A stretch of DNA of 64,000 nt from Croceicoccus estronivorus (GCF_001625325.1 NZ_JRQQ01000005.1:1-64000); one strand, 5' to 3'. Positions 16,751 to 25,279 are shown, numbered from the stretch's first letter. A program made the numbers and translations. Notes: generated from the letters alone by a model not told the origin.

Positions 16751-17596
16751 TCATCCGGCCTTCAGGCGCTGCATCCCTTCCGCCAATGTCCAGAGCGCGC
16801 GGTTGAGCGTCACATTCTGGTCGATGCCGTTGATCGGGCGGGACTGTCTGCGGCGGATACGGCCCTCTGCGTTGCGCTTGCGGCCCTGCAAACCGCCCCG
16901 AATGACATTCTCCTGAACGACGTTGAACGTGGTCCACAGGCTGTTGCCCATGTCCTCGCGGCGGCGCGGCTCCGTGATCTGCTCGGGCGTCAGCGGGCTT
17001 TCGTCTTCGCCGTAGCGGGCGACCAAGCTCACCTCGCCGAGCAACCGCCGCTCATCTTCGGAAAGCCGGGTTGCCTTCATGCCTTCGCTGGCGTCGATCA
17101 GACGCGGGAAGTCCTCCGCGACCGTATAAACACCCTCGATAATGTCGCGCTGGATATTGCCCTTGTGCGGCACGCGGACTTCCTCGAACCGCTCGCCCGC
17201 GATCATGCTGTTGGTGCAGACGAAGCGGAGCATCCCCGCGAACATCTGATAGGCACTGGTCCCATCATGGCTGTTCACGATAATGACCTCGGCGGCCTCC
17301 GGCTTGCTGATGCCGTCATCCCGGCGCAGGCGCAGCATGTGCTTGGCGTGGCCGTGGCGGCTGCAGTCGCGCGGGACCGACTGGACGGCAAAGAACGGAA
17401 ACCATCCTTCCCGCCGCAGCCCCTCCACAATGTCGATGGTTGGGACATAAACATAGCGCTGCGAACGGCTGTCGTGCGCCTCGTTGGCGAAGATGGACGG
17501 GACGTGGCGATAGAGCGCCTCGTTGTCGAGCGGCTCGCGTCCGCTGATCTGATGGGCGTTGCGACCGAACCGGGTGGCGAGATGGTGGATGCTCAT
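16751..17596 (-). CDS. DUF932 family protein
   Basis: The 281-residue protein belongs to DUF932 (phage/plasmid-like TIGR03299-related family), common on plasmids, phages and ICEs and of unknown biochemical function. A conserved core is visible: RYVYVPTIDIVEGLRREGW, then HMLRLRR and a VNSHDGTSAYQ segment. It is preceded by a ~170-bp leader duplicated in front of the ParB-like gene. A role in element maintenance is inferred only from distribution. Confidence 0.85.
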   Translation of the reverse strand: MSIHHLATRFGRNAHQISGREPLDNEALYRHVPSIFANEAHDSRSQRYVYVPTIDIVEGLRREGWFPFFAVQSVPRDCSRHGHAKHMLRLRRDDGISKPEAAEVIIVNSHDGTSAYQMFAGMLRFVCTNSMIAGERFEEVRVPHKGNIQRDIIEGVYTVAEDFPRLIDASEGMKATRLSEDERRLLGEVSLVARYGEDESPLTPEQITEPRRREDMGNSLWTTFNVVQENVIRGGLQGRKRNAEGRIRRRQSRPINGIDQNVTLNRALWTLAEGMQRLKAG

Positions 17597-17614
17597 GGCT
17601 TTTCCTTCCTTGGC

Positions 17615-17784
17615 TTGGGTTTCCGCGCGAGCGGTACTGCCGCGCTGAAACCCTGCCCGTCGGCGAGACCGGGGGTGCAACCGGAGTGGGCGGCTTCGCG
17701 GGGAACCGGCTGCACGGAGCGCGAAGCGCGGAGGAAGCTGGGCGGAAGCCGCTCCGAAGGGCGCTGGGGGCAGCGCCCCAAGCA
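17615..17784 (-). repeat. ~170-bp duplicated leader, copy A (upstream of DUF932)
   Basis: This sequence closely matches 21,073-21,239 along its whole length, with small indels near its middle. Both copies lie immediately upstream of a leftward gene and end near its ribosome binding site. It is GC-rich with several potential hairpins. The remainder of the 17,597-17,894 gap shows no gene. Confidence 0.75.
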
Positions 17785-17894
17785 ACCCGATGATCGGCGC
17801 CGGGCCAAATGGCCCGTCCATCTTGCCATTGTCACCCACAGGAACAGCAAGAAGGCGCCCCGCCAATGGGCGGGGCGCCGTGCGGGTGCGCCGG

Positions 17895-18194
17895 TCAGCG
17901 CGACCAAATGAGTTGGTGCTTGCCATCGTCGCTCTCGGTGAGAGAGGCGTAGATCGGAGCCGGGAAGCTGGGATCGTCGATCTTGGCCGAGAGATAGTCG
18001 CGGCCGTCGCGGCTGGTTTTCTTCCAGGCGGCGCCGATTTCGAACTCGGTCTCGCCGGCATAGACGCGGTAATCTGGCGTTTTGTCGCTATCCTTCTCGA
18101 CGGGCCGGATCTGGATCGGCTGCGAGAGGGTCAGGGTTTCGAGCTTGCCCACGAAGCGGTTGTCCTGGGCGGTGAAGGTTCCGATGATCGCCAT
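17895..18194 (-). CDS. DUF736 family protein
   Basis: The 99-residue protein matches DUF736 from end to end: it opens with MAIIGTFT and ends with a [11 protein letters not shown]-like strand. It is a highly conserved, usually strongly expressed small protein of this ICE family with unknown function. AAGGA lies 8 bases before the ATG. It is divergent from the SOS-box gene at 18,562. Confidence 0.9.
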   Translation of the reverse strand: MAIIGTFTAQDNRFVGKLETLTLSQPIQIRPVEKDSDKTPDYRVYAGETEFEIGAAWKKTSRDGRDYLSAKIDDPSFPAPIYASLTESDDGKHQLIWSR

Positions 18195-18513
18195 TGTTCA
18201 GTCCTTTCGTATCGTGTCGCCCCATGCGACCGCGATGGCGTCTCGAAGGCGGGGACCGAGACGCACCCGCACCGCTTGCGGCCGGAACGCAGTGGAGGTT
18301 TGGCGGCGAACGGCTTTTTTGCTTCGCGCTGCAAAGCCCGTTCACGCGCGGCGGAAAAAAGCTGTTCGCAGCCTTTGCGGAGGGCGGACGGATTCTGCCA
18401 GAGCAGCCATCAAAGCGGGCGTGAGGCGACGATCGAAAGCCCCCTGAACTCGTGTGATCGGCGCCTTCCGATCATCCCAGCGACAGTATCGCGGATGATG
18501 CCTCTTGAACTTT

Positions 18514-18528
18514 GTTCCTATTATGTTC
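18514..18528 (+). promoter_or_regulatory. LexA/SOS box GTTC-N7-GTTC
   Basis: GTTC CTATTAT GTTC is an exact match to the alphaproteobacterial LexA consensus (direct repeat GTTC with a 7-base spacer). A GAAC-ttt-GTTC dyad overlaps its left half. It sits 33 bases before the ATG of the rightward gene at 18,562. The rest of the 18,195-18,561 gap shows no other recognisable element. Confidence 0.7.
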
Positions 18529-18561
18529 CATTCTGCTGCTTTCCGAATCGAGGGATGGCGT

Positions 18562-18897
18562 ATGAGCGTGATGATCTGCGGCGAGGACCGCACGAGGCTG
18601 AAAGTGATGGGCGACATAGACGCGGACTTGGCCGTGCCGCGTGGCGCCGCCGGGCACTGCTGGATCAGCTTCTCGGATGGCACATTGATCGAAGCCGCCT
18701 ATGGCGACGATGAGGCGTGCCGGTTTGTGGTCAGCAAGGAGGGTGCGGGCATAACGCGCATCCAGCGCGACGGCGACGGTGATGTGCTGCGCCTCGATTG
18801 GCGAGTGGAATGGGTGACGGTGGCCCCGGCCTTTAACGCCGCCCGCGCGGCGACACATGGCGAGGTCATGCCGCTACTTCCTGGTCTCTTTGGCTAG
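18562..18897 (+). CDS. ICE protein of unknown function behind an SOS box
   Basis: The 111-residue protein has no family I can name. It is predicted soluble, acidic in its first half (GDIDADLAVPRG), with an alternating beta-type pattern (HCWISFSDGTLIEAAYGDD). It contains two Cys and no membrane segment. GAGGG lies 7 bases before the ATG at 18562. It is the only rightward gene in the ICE segment and is preceded by an exact LexA box, so DNA-damage induction is likely. A role in ICE induction or in repair is inferred only from this promoter. Confidence 0.75.
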   Translation: MSVMICGEDRTRLKVMGDIDADLAVPRGAAGHCWISFSDGTLIEAAYGDDEACRFVVSKEGAGITRIQRDGDGDVLRLDWRVEWVTVAPAFNAARAATHGEVMPLLPGLFG

Positions 18898-18911
18898 AAT
18901 CCTCTTTGCGC

Positions 18912-18936
18912 GAGCCGGGCATTAGCCCGGCGAGCC
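18912..18936 (+). repeat. Palindromic repeat GAGCCGGGC-N4-GCCCGGCGAGCC, copy 2 (possible terminator)
   Basis: The hairpin GCCGGGC-atta-GCCCGGC matches the repeat at 16,630-16,654. Extended by flanking GCGCG/CGCGC it is followed by TCTTTTT at 18,941, so it may end transcription of the gene at 18,562-18,897. Confidence 0.6.
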
Positions 18937-19017
18937 GCGCTCTTTTTCGTATGTCGCAAGAGCGGCCGCGCCCGTGAGGGTGCGGCCGCGAATTATCCGG
19001 CTCAGTCTGAATGGAAA

Positions 19018-19043
19018 GCCGGGGCCGCAGATGCAGCCCCGGC
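19018..19043 (-). terminator. Hairpin downstream of the ParB-like gene
   Basis: On the minus strand GCCGGGGC, a 10-base loop, and GCCCCGGC are followed by TTTCC, starting 8 bases after the ParB-like stop. A second strong hairpin (GCGGCCGC..GCGGCCGC with inner CCC/GGG) lies beyond it at 18,962-18,989. Intrinsic termination is plausible though the T run is short. Confidence 0.55.
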
Positions 19044-19050
19044 CCTTCAC

Positions 19051-21060
19051 CTATTCGGCTGCAATCGAATAGGCGTCCTCCACTTCCACGACTTCGGGCT
19101 GCTCCACCCCATCGCCTTCCGGCCCTCGCTCGATCGTCCGCAGCACGGCAGGCAACCATCCGGTTCCGGCGACAAGCTGCTCCGCCGCGTCGGCCATGTC
19201 CGCCTTCTTCATCGGCGCGATGCGCTCGGCGGCTTCCGGAGACACCGCCTCGCTCACGGCCTGCGCAATATACGCCTTGGTGACGCGCCCGAAATAGCTG
19301 CGGGCGGTCGGCTCCCAAGTTGCGGTCATGTCGAGGCTCACGGCCTGCGCCAGCCGCTCCGCCGCCTCGATGCGTCCAGTGGAACGCTCCCACGGCACCT
19401 TCACCGCGTTGACGGTGAGCGACACGCAATGCGCCAGAAGCTCGGTGCGGCTGTCATTGTCCAGTCCGGCGAGGAAAGGCCACAGGTCCGCCGCCTCGCT
19501 TGGAAGCTGCGCGCCCCATTGGTCGTGCCGTGCCGCCAGCGCCTCGCCCGCCTTGCTGTCCGCGATGCCCTCGGCATGTCCGCCAAGTTCTTCGCTCTTG
19601 GCGGTGATTTCGAGGCAGGACGTGCCGAACCCATGATAGAACAGGTCCAGCACCAGCGCATGGGTCAGCGCGATCATCGCCATTTCGGGCCGTTTGCCAA
19701 GGGCCAGACGCAGGGCCATTGTCCGATGCGCCGTAAGGTCGCGAATGAGCGTATCGGAAATGGGCTTGGCCGCATCGGCGTCCTCCACGTCTTCCTCGTC
19801 CGCATCCTCGTTCTCAACGGCTTCGCCGTCTTCGGGCTCGATACCGTCGCTCTCGTCCTCCGTTTCCGGCTGCGGCTCATCCTCGGCCCGCACATAGCCG
19901 CGCTCGATCTTCGCCTCGCCATCGGAACCGAGCGAGACGAACACGCCGCCACGCGCGATCATCGCAGGGTCGTAGGCCGAACGCTTGGCGCTGATCGCGT
20001 CGATTTCGTCGCTCAACGCCTGCGCCTTTGCGGCCACCTCGTCGGGCATGTCGTCGTAGGAGTCATAGCCCTCGATCAGGGCGTCATGCGCTTCCGCCGC
20101 TTCGGAAAACCGCGCTTCGTCCTCATCCGACAAGGCGACAGGCTGCGGATAATGACGCCGCATCCCGTGGCCATGCGGAAAGTCGATGCACGCTTCGGCC
20201 CATTTCCAGCCCTCGGCCAGAACCGTGCTGGCGATCTCGCGCAACTTCTCCGTGACGAGCATGTCGAGCAAGCCCGCATCCTCGAAGAAACCGCCGTCAT
20301 CCTCGGTGAACAGGTCGCGGATGATCGTGCCGCCCGCCTCGACATAGGCGTCGGCGCCGATGAACACCGCCCGCCGGTCGTCGGCCGGAACATTGCTGGC
20401 GGTGAGGTCACGCCGGATGATCCACGGTTCCTTGTTCCACGACAGATTGTCGAACACCTGCTCCTGCCGGGCATGATCGTCGGTGATGGCGAAGGCCGCC
20501 AACTGGTCGAGCGTAATCCCGTCCTGCCGGTAGATGTCCATCAGCTTCGGGCTGACCGCGCCGAGCCGCAGCCGACGCTTGACGATTTCGGGGGAGACGC
20601 CGAACCGCGCACCGATTTCCTCCGCGCCCCATCCCTTGTCGCGGGACAGTTCATGGAACCGCTCGAACTGGTCGGCGGGGTGCATGTTCTCGCGGGTGAC
20701 GTTCTCGTCCAGCGAAACTTCGGACGGGTCGTTCTCCGTGTCGAGCCAGCAGCGGACAAGATGGCTCTTCCTGACCTCCTTGCGCTTTGCGCGCAGCAGA
20801 TAGGCCAGCCTGCGGCCCTCGCCAGCGGTGACGAGATAGGCGCCGGTGGGCTTGTCGCCCTTCATCTCGGGTTCCACGACAAGGTTTTGGATCAGCCCCT
20901 TGTGCGCGATGGATGCGGCCAGCGCCTCGATGGTGGCCTCGCTATGCGGCACCTTGCGGGCATTGTTGGGCGACTTCTTGAGCTTGTTCAGCGGCACATG
21001 GATGATGCGGCTGTCCTTATCGGCCTGCTCGGTCGTCCCGGTTTCGATGGTATCGGTCAT
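19051..21060 (-). CDS. Large ParB/Srx-domain (ParB-like nuclease) protein
   Basis: The 669-residue protein has an N-terminal ParB/Srx domain (about residues 20-130) with the LNKLKKSPNNARK start, TAGEGRRLAYL motif and DENVTRENMHPADQ box. A KorB/ParB-like HTH follows (EIGARFGVSPEIVKRRLRLG), and then a long C-terminal part with a very acidic patch (about residues 400-440). It is typical of plasmids and ICEs in alphaproteobacteria. No parA partner is visible, so regulation or DNA-binding rather than classical partition is possible. AGGAG lies 9 bases before the ATG. Confidence 0.88.
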   Translation of the reverse strand: MTDTIETGTTEQADKDSRIIHVPLNKLKKSPNNARKVPHSEATIEALAASIAHKGLIQNLVVEPEMKGDKPTGAYLVTAGEGRRLAYLLRAKRKEVRKSHLVRCWLDTENDPSEVSLDENVTRENMHPADQFERFHELSRDKGWGAEEIGARFGVSPEIVKRRLRLGAVSPKLMDIYRQDGITLDQLAAFAITDDHARQEQVFDNLSWNKEPWIIRRDLTASNVPADDRRAVFIGADAYVEAGGTIIRDLFTEDDGGFFEDAGLLDMLVTEKLREIASTVLAEGWKWAEACIDFPHGHGMRRHYPQPVALSDEDEARFSEAAEAHDALIEGYDSYDDMPDEVAAKAQALSDEIDAISAKRSAYDPAMIARGGVFVSLGSDGEAKIERGYVRAEDEPQPETEDESDGIEPEDGEAVENEDADEEDVEDADAAKPISDTLIRDLTAHRTMALRLALGKRPEMAMIALTHALVLDLFYHGFGTSCLEITAKSEELGGHAEGIADSKAGEALAARHDQWGAQLPSEAADLWPFLAGLDNDSRTELLAHCVSLTVNAVKVPWERSTGRIEAAERLAQAVSLDMTATWEPTARSYFGRVTKAYIAQAVSEAVSPEAAERIAPMKKADMADAAEQLVAGTGWLPAVLRTIERGPEGDGVEQPEVVEVEDAYSIAAE

Positions 21061-21072
21061 TGTCCCTACTCC

Positions 21073-21239
21073 TTGGGTTTCCGCGCAGCGGGAAGCGCCG
21101 CGCTGAAACCCTGCCCGTCGGCGAGACCGGGGGTGCAACCGGAGGGGCGGCTTCGCGGGGAACCGGCTGCACGGAGCCGAAGGCGAAGGAAGCTGGGCGG
21201 AAGCCGATCCGGAGGGCGCCAGGGGCAGCGCCCCAAGCA
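21073..21239 (-). repeat. ~170-bp duplicated leader, copy B (upstream of the ParB-like gene)
   Basis: Near-copy of 17,615-17,784, ending 13 bases before the ParB-like ATG. Long exact blocks are shared, for example around CGCGCTGAAACCCTGCCCG and GGGGAACCGGCTGCACGGAG. Small indels change the frame in the middle and restore it, so RNA or DNA function is more likely than protein coding. Confidence 0.75.
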
Positions 21240-21615
21240 CCGCGCCGCCTGCGGCGCCACCGGGAACGCACCGGCTATTGTTCGGCGTGTTCACGCCGTC
21301 CGCTAGGCGTTCGTGACGCGGATGCGCCGAAACCCGCCAGGGGTTCGGTCGGAGCGGAGCGGAGATAGAGCGCCGGTCCCGTAGGGAAGCGCCAATCACT
21401 TCACTTCCCGCTCATGACCAGGACAGAATCGGCGACTTCGACAAGGCGAGCCACCGTGAAGGCGTTTGAAAAAAAGCGGGCCTTAGCAACCTGCGCGTTC
21501 ATGGAGCGCATTTGAGAAGCAGAAAAAGCGTTGTAGCCCGGTTGTAGCCCGACCGAAAAATGCCAGCCGAGCGCTTTCGCGCCCTCAAGCAATATGCTGA
21601 TTTTCTTATGAAAAC
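21240..21615. other. ICE terminal region with tandem 11-bp repeats next to the tRNA
   Basis: No convincing gene lies here. Two adjacent copies of GTTGTAGCCCG occur at 21,530-21,540 and 21,541-21,551, about 65 bases from the tRNA 3' end, a position where integrase arm-type or directionality-factor sites are expected. The exact ICE/chromosome junction should lie within or next to the tRNA 3' end, but the partner repeat is outside the window. Confidence 0.5.
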
Positions 21616-21690
21616 TGGAGCGGGCGAAGGGATTCGAACCCTCGACCCCAACCTTGGCAAGGTTGTGCTCTACCCCTGAGCTACGCCCGC
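21616..21690 (-). tRNA. tRNA-Gly (anticodon GCC)
   Basis: A full cloverleaf reads on the minus strand from 21,690: acceptor GCGGGCG pairing with CGCCCGC, a D-arm GCTCAGGGGTAGAGC, anticodon loop TTGCCAA, and T-arm GAGGGTTCGAATCCCTT. CCA is encoded at 21,618-21,616. The 3' end faces the ICE, as expected for an integration target. Confidence 0.97.
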
Positions 21691-21838
21691 TCTGGCGTTA
21701 CCGGGAAGAGAATGTCCCGGTGAGGAGGCGCGCGGTTAGCATCGGGTTTTGTATTGGGCAAGGAGAAAATCGCCTTGAATATCCGCCCTTCACAATTCCT
21801 GTGAAAGGCCCACATTAGGCGACACCTTCGCAACACAC

Positions 21839-22768
21839 ATGGGAGCAAGCGCCTTGGCCAGCATGGGTCTTAATCTGGAAGAGCAAAAAGCGGTCGATCG
21901 TTTTCGCAAGGAAGTCGTCGATCCCTCCATGACGAAGCTCGTCATACTCGACTTCTGGGCCGAATGGTGCGGACCGTGCAAGGCGCTGGCTCCCGTGCTC
22001 GAAAAGGTCGCCGCCGAATATGCCGACAAGGGTGTGGTGCTGGCCAAGCTCAACGTGGACGAAGACCAGTTCATTGCCGCACAGTTCCAGGTCCGCTCGA
22101 TCCCGACCGTCTATGCCCTGTTCCAGGGCCAGCCGGTCGCCGACCTGACCAATGCGCGCAGCGAATCGCAGTTGCGGCAGGTTCTCGACCAGTTGCTTGA
22201 AAAACTGCCTGTCACGGCAGGCGATGATGCGGCGCAGGCCCCCGACGTATCGCAATTCATTGCCATGGCGGAACAGGTCCTCGGCGAGGGTGATGGTGAA
22301 CGTGCGGCAGGCGTCTTCTCACAGGTGCTGGACATGGCGCCGGACAATGTGGCCGCCCATGCTGGCCTCATTCGCGCACTGACAGCCGCCGGCCATATCG
22401 AACAGGCTCAGGCGGCTCTGGCTGCGCTGCCTGCGGAGATTGCCGACGATCCGGCTCTGGCGCAGGCGAAGTCGGCCCTTGCGCTGGCCGAGGATGCACC
22501 GGACGATTCGGAGCTTGCCGGCCTGAGAGATGCGGCCAAGGCCAGTCCGGCGGACATGGAAGCCCAATTCGCCTTCGCCAACGCCGCTTTCGCAGCAGGC
22601 CAGCGAGACGAGGCGGCAGACACGCTGCTGTCGATGATTCGCGCCGAGCCGGAATGGAACGAGGGCGCCGCCAAGGCGAAGCTGCTGCAGATCTTCGAAG
22701 CGGTTGGCCTGGAAGACCAGTGGACCGCAGCCACTCGCCGCAAACTCTCTCTCATCCTGTTTGGCTGA
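21839..22768 (+). CDS. cnoX: Thioredoxin-TPR co-chaperedoxin (CnoX/YbbN family)
   Basis: The 309-residue protein fuses an N-terminal thioredoxin fold (residues 14-115) to Ala-rich TPR-like helices (residues 130-300). The active-site motif is WCGPC (Cys44, Cys47), a complete CXXC, whereas the E. coli protein has lost the first Cys. CnoX proteins protect oxidised clients and hand them to GroEL/DnaK; with CXXC the protein may also be redox-active. The alternative ATG at 21,863 is possible. The LON-domain gene follows 4 bases later. Confidence 0.88.
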   Translation: MGASALASMGLNLEEQKAVDRFRKEVVDPSMTKLVILDFWAEWCGPCKALAPVLEKVAAEYADKGVVLAKLNVDEDQFIAAQFQVRSIPTVYALFQGQPVADLTNARSESQLRQVLDQLLEKLPVTAGDDAAQAPDVSQFIAMAEQVLGEGDGERAAGVFSQVLDMAPDNVAAHAGLIRALTAAGHIEQAQAALAALPAEIADDPALAQAKSALALAEDAPDDSELAGLRDAAKASPADMEAQFAFANAAFAAGQRDEAADTLLSMIRAEPEWNEGAAKAKLLQIFEAVGLEDQWTAATRRKLSLILFG

Positions 22769-22772
22769 AATC

Positions 22773-23387
22773 GTGGCAAAGCGGCTTTCGATCTTTCCCC
22801 TGTCAGGCGTCATCCTCTACCCCGGATTGCGCCTGCCCCTGCATATCTTCGAGCCACGCTACCGCGCGATGGTGAGCGACGCATTGGCGCGTGACCGCCG
22901 CATCGCGATGATCCAGCCGCAAACAGCAGCCGAAGGGGCACCGCTCTTCTCGATCGGCTGTGTCGGCCGGATCGAAGATGTCGAGGCACTGGAGGATGGG
23001 CGCTTCAACATCGTGCTGGATGGCGAGCACCGGTTTCGCGTGATTCGCGAACTGGATGTGGCCACGCCCTTCCGCCAGGTCGAAGGCGAACTGATCGAAG
23101 AGCCCGAGGACGAGATGTTGAGTTCTGTCGAACGGGCCGGGTTCGAACAGGCCGCACGCGATTTCGCCGACAGACAGGGCTATAGCGTGGACTGGGATTC
23201 GGTGTCGCGGCTGGACGATGTTTCGCTTATCAACGGGGTGTCGCAAATCGCGCCGTTCGATGCCGCCGCCAAGCAGGCATTGCTGGAATCGCCCGACATC
23301 ATGAGCCGTTGCGAATTGCTGGTCCAGTTGATGCAGTTCTTCGGCCGTCATGATGGCGGCGGTAACGACCGGGCCACCTTGCAATAA
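22773..23387 (+). CDS. LON peptidase substrate-binding domain protein
   Basis: The 204-residue protein is a stand-alone LON N-terminal (PUA-like) domain without AAA+ or protease parts. The FPLSGVILYPGLRLPLHIFEPRY opening and a GCVGRIEDVE strand are diagnostic. It starts with GTG 4 bases after the cnoX stop, so they form one operon, a pairing that suggests a shared role in protein quality control. The ribosome binding site is weak, which supports coupling. Confidence 0.85.
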   Translation: MAKRLSIFPLSGVILYPGLRLPLHIFEPRYRAMVSDALARDRRIAMIQPQTAAEGAPLFSIGCVGRIEDVEALEDGRFNIVLDGEHRFRVIRELDVATPFRQVEGELIEEPEDEMLSSVERAGFEQAARDFADRQGYSVDWDSVSRLDDVSLINGVSQIAPFDAAAKQALLESPDIMSRCELLVQLMQFFGRHDGGGNDRATLQ

Positions 23388-23407
23388 CACCCAGCATATT
23401 GGTCGCT

Positions 23408-24031
23408 CTAGATTCCGAAGGCGCCTTTCAATCCGTCGATCACGAATTGTGCGGCGAGAGCGGCCAGAAGCACCCCGAGCAGACGGGTAGCAACCGATTC
23501 CACCTGACTGCCGAACACCCGCATTAGTGGCGCGGCCGCCATCAACGTTGCCAGAGTGACCGCCATCACGGCCGCAAGTGCGCCAAGAACCGCCAGCGAC
23601 GCCGCCATGCCATCGGCCCGGGCCATCAGCAGCATGATCGACGCGATCGCGCCGGGACCGGCAAGCATCGGCATGGCGACGGGGAAAATCGCCACATCGT
23701 CGATATCCGGCGTTGCCCTTACCTTCTCGGCCCGTTGTTCGCGCCGCTGCGTACGCCGTTCGAACACCATTTCGAGCGCGATGACAAACAGCATGATCCC
23801 ACCGGCAATCCGGAAGGCGTAGAGTTCAATGTGCAGTGCGGCGAGCAATCGTTCACCAAACAATGCGAACAGCAGCAGGATCAGGAAGGCCGCAATACTG
23901 GCGCGAATTGCCAGCGCCCGCTGGCGGGCAGGTTCCGCATCTGCCACCAATCCCGCGAAAATAGGGGCGCACCCCGGCGGATCGATCACGACGAAAAGCG
24001 TGACGAACGCCGAGGCGAACAGTTCGTACAT
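23408..24031 (-). CDS. MarC family integral membrane protein
   Basis: The 207-residue protein has six hydrophobic segments and the MarC signature regions (FVVIDPPGCAPIF near the start, FPVAMPMLAGPGAIASIML in the middle). The family's function is unknown; the old link to antibiotic resistance in E. coli was not upheld. It converges with the LON-domain gene 20 bases away. Confidence 0.88.
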   Translation of the reverse strand: MYELFASAFVTLFVVIDPPGCAPIFAGLVADAEPARQRALAIRASIAAFLILLLFALFGERLLAALHIELYAFRIAGGIMLFVIALEMVFERRTQRREQRAEKVRATPDIDDVAIFPVAMPMLAGPGAIASIMLLMARADGMAASLAVLGALAAVMAVTLATLMAAAPLMRVFGSQVESVATRLLGVLLAALAAQFVIDGLKGAFGI

Positions 24032-24095
24032 TGTCAGATCGTAACCTCCGCCCCGATCGGCAATGCAAACAGCATTGCGACAAGGCGGGTCACAG

Positions 24096-24992
24096 TCACA
24101 AGGCGTCCGACGCCAGTGTCAGCCCTTCGTTACGATAGGCCGCGACCAACGCGTTCCTGAGCAATACGGCAATCGTCATCGGGCCAACGCCACCCGGTAC
24201 AGGTGTGATCGCCCCTGCGACCTCTCTTACGCTCGCGAAATCGACATCGCCGACGAGGCGGCCTTTTTCCTGTCCCGGTTCAGGCGGCAGACGATTGATC
24301 CCGACGTCGATCACTGTCGCACCGGGTTTGATCCAGTCCACCTTCACCATCTCGGGACGGCCGACCGCAGCAACCACGATATCCGCACGGCGCACCACAC
24401 CGGGCAGATCCGTCGTCCTGCTGTGCGCCACCGTGACAGTGCAGCTTTCCTGTATCAGCAACTGGGCCATCGGCTTGCCGACGATATTGGAGCGGCCGAT
24501 CACGACCGCTTCCAGTCCGGAAAGATCGCCCAGCCGGTCCTTCAACAGCATCAGGCAACCCAGCGGAGTGCAGGGCACGAACCCTTCCTGCCCCACGGCC
24601 AGCCGCCCGGCATTGATGATGTGGAACCCGTCGACATCCTTGTCGGGATTGATCGTGGCAATCACCTTCTGTTCGTCCATGTGGCCGGGCAGCGGCAATT
24701 GCACGAGTATCCCGTCGATGAAACGGTCTCCGTTGAGTTTCTCTACCAGCTTGAGGAGCTCCTCTTCGCTGGCGGTGGCGGGCAATTTATACTCGAAGCT
24801 CGCCATGCCGCAGGCAACGGTCTGTTTGCCTTTCGAGCGGACATAGACCTGACTGGCCGGGTCTTCCCCCACCAGCACGACGGCAAGACCGGCCTTGCGC
24901 GCGGCCTGCTTTTCGAATTCAGCGGCGAGCACGCCCACCTTCTGGCGCAGCCCTTCGGCGAAAGCCTTTCCGTCGATCAATTGTGCGCTCAC
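24096..24992 (-). CDS. folD: Bifunctional methylenetetrahydrofolate dehydrogenase/cyclohydrolase FolD
   Basis: FolD interconverts 5,10-methylene-THF and 10-formyl-THF in the cytosol. The 298-residue protein has the conserved YVRSKGKQ motif with catalytic Lys near residue 56, the QLPLPGH motif, and the NADP-binding [13 protein letters not shown] loop. The signature [10 protein letters not shown] is near the C-terminus. It starts with GTG, overlapping the yggT stop as GTGA. Confidence 0.95.
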   Translation of the reverse strand: MSAQLIDGKAFAEGLRQKVGVLAAEFEKQAARKAGLAVVLVGEDPASQVYVRSKGKQTVACGMASFEYKLPATASEEELLKLVEKLNGDRFIDGILVQLPLPGHMDEQKVIATINPDKDVDGFHIINAGRLAVGQEGFVPCTPLGCLMLLKDRLGDLSGLEAVVIGRSNIVGKPMAQLLIQESCTVTVAHSRTTDLPGVVRRADIVVAAVGRPEMVKVDWIKPGATVIDVGINRLPPEPGQEKGRLVGDVDFASVREVAGAITPVPGGVGPMTIAVLLRNALVAAYRNEGLTLASDAL

Positions 24993-25279
24993 ATCGCCCT
25001 CGCAAGATTCCAGACAACGATCTGCAATATCTGCAACCCGATGATCAGCACCAATGGCGAGAAATCGATTGCCCCGGTATTGGGCATGATCCGCCGGATC
25101 GGTGCCAGCAAAGGTTGCAACAGCGCATTGAGCGCAGTCCAAATCGCGGAGACGAACTGGTTGCCCATGTTCACCACGTTGAAAGCGATCAGCAGGCCGA
25201 GAACGAACTGAACGATGACCAACGTGACGACGACTGAGATCAGCAGGTCGAGAATCTGGGCAATGGTGATGAGAATCAC
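24989..25279 (-). CDS. YggT family membrane protein
   Basis: The protein of about 96 residues has two hydrophobic segments around a [20 protein letters not shown] loop, the YggT-family hallmark. YggT proteins are linked to cell division or membrane integrity in some bacteria. The GTG at 25279 is chosen because GGAG then lies 10 bases upstream; TTG at 25285 is the alternative. It overlaps folD by four bases. Confidence 0.85.
   Translation of the reverse strand: MILITIAQILDLLISVVVTLVIVQFVLGLLIAFNVVNMGNQFVSAIWTALNALLQPLLAPIRRIMPNTGAIDFSPLVLIIGLQILQIVVWNLARAM

Larger units (their letters stand above)
1..21615. mobile_element. Integrative and conjugative element, right-hand part (trb-type T4SS, DUF3363 relaxase)
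   Basis: A continuous block of conjugation, replication and ICE-control genes ends at the 3' end of tRNA-Gly(GCC), the usual place for tyrosine-recombinase integration. The gene order (ParB-like, DUF736, DUF932, XRE, DUF2285, HTH_17, repA, DUF2840, traF, lytic transglycosylase, relaxase, traG, copG, trbB-L) matches the conserved backbone of ICEs in sphingomonads and Mesorhizobium. The left end, the integrase and any cargo lie outside the window, so the size and the second attachment site cannot be seen. An integrated plasmid is an alternative, because a replication initiator and iterons are present. Confidence 0.88.

Noticed and set aside
19429-21306. A 625-residue plus-strand frame opposite the ParB-like gene
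   Set aside because: Antisense shadow with no recognisable motif.
21401-21592. A 63-codon leftward frame between the ParB-like leader and tRNA-Gly
   Set aside because: No family match or ribosome binding site is visible, and it spans the tandem repeats near the attachment site; probably chance.
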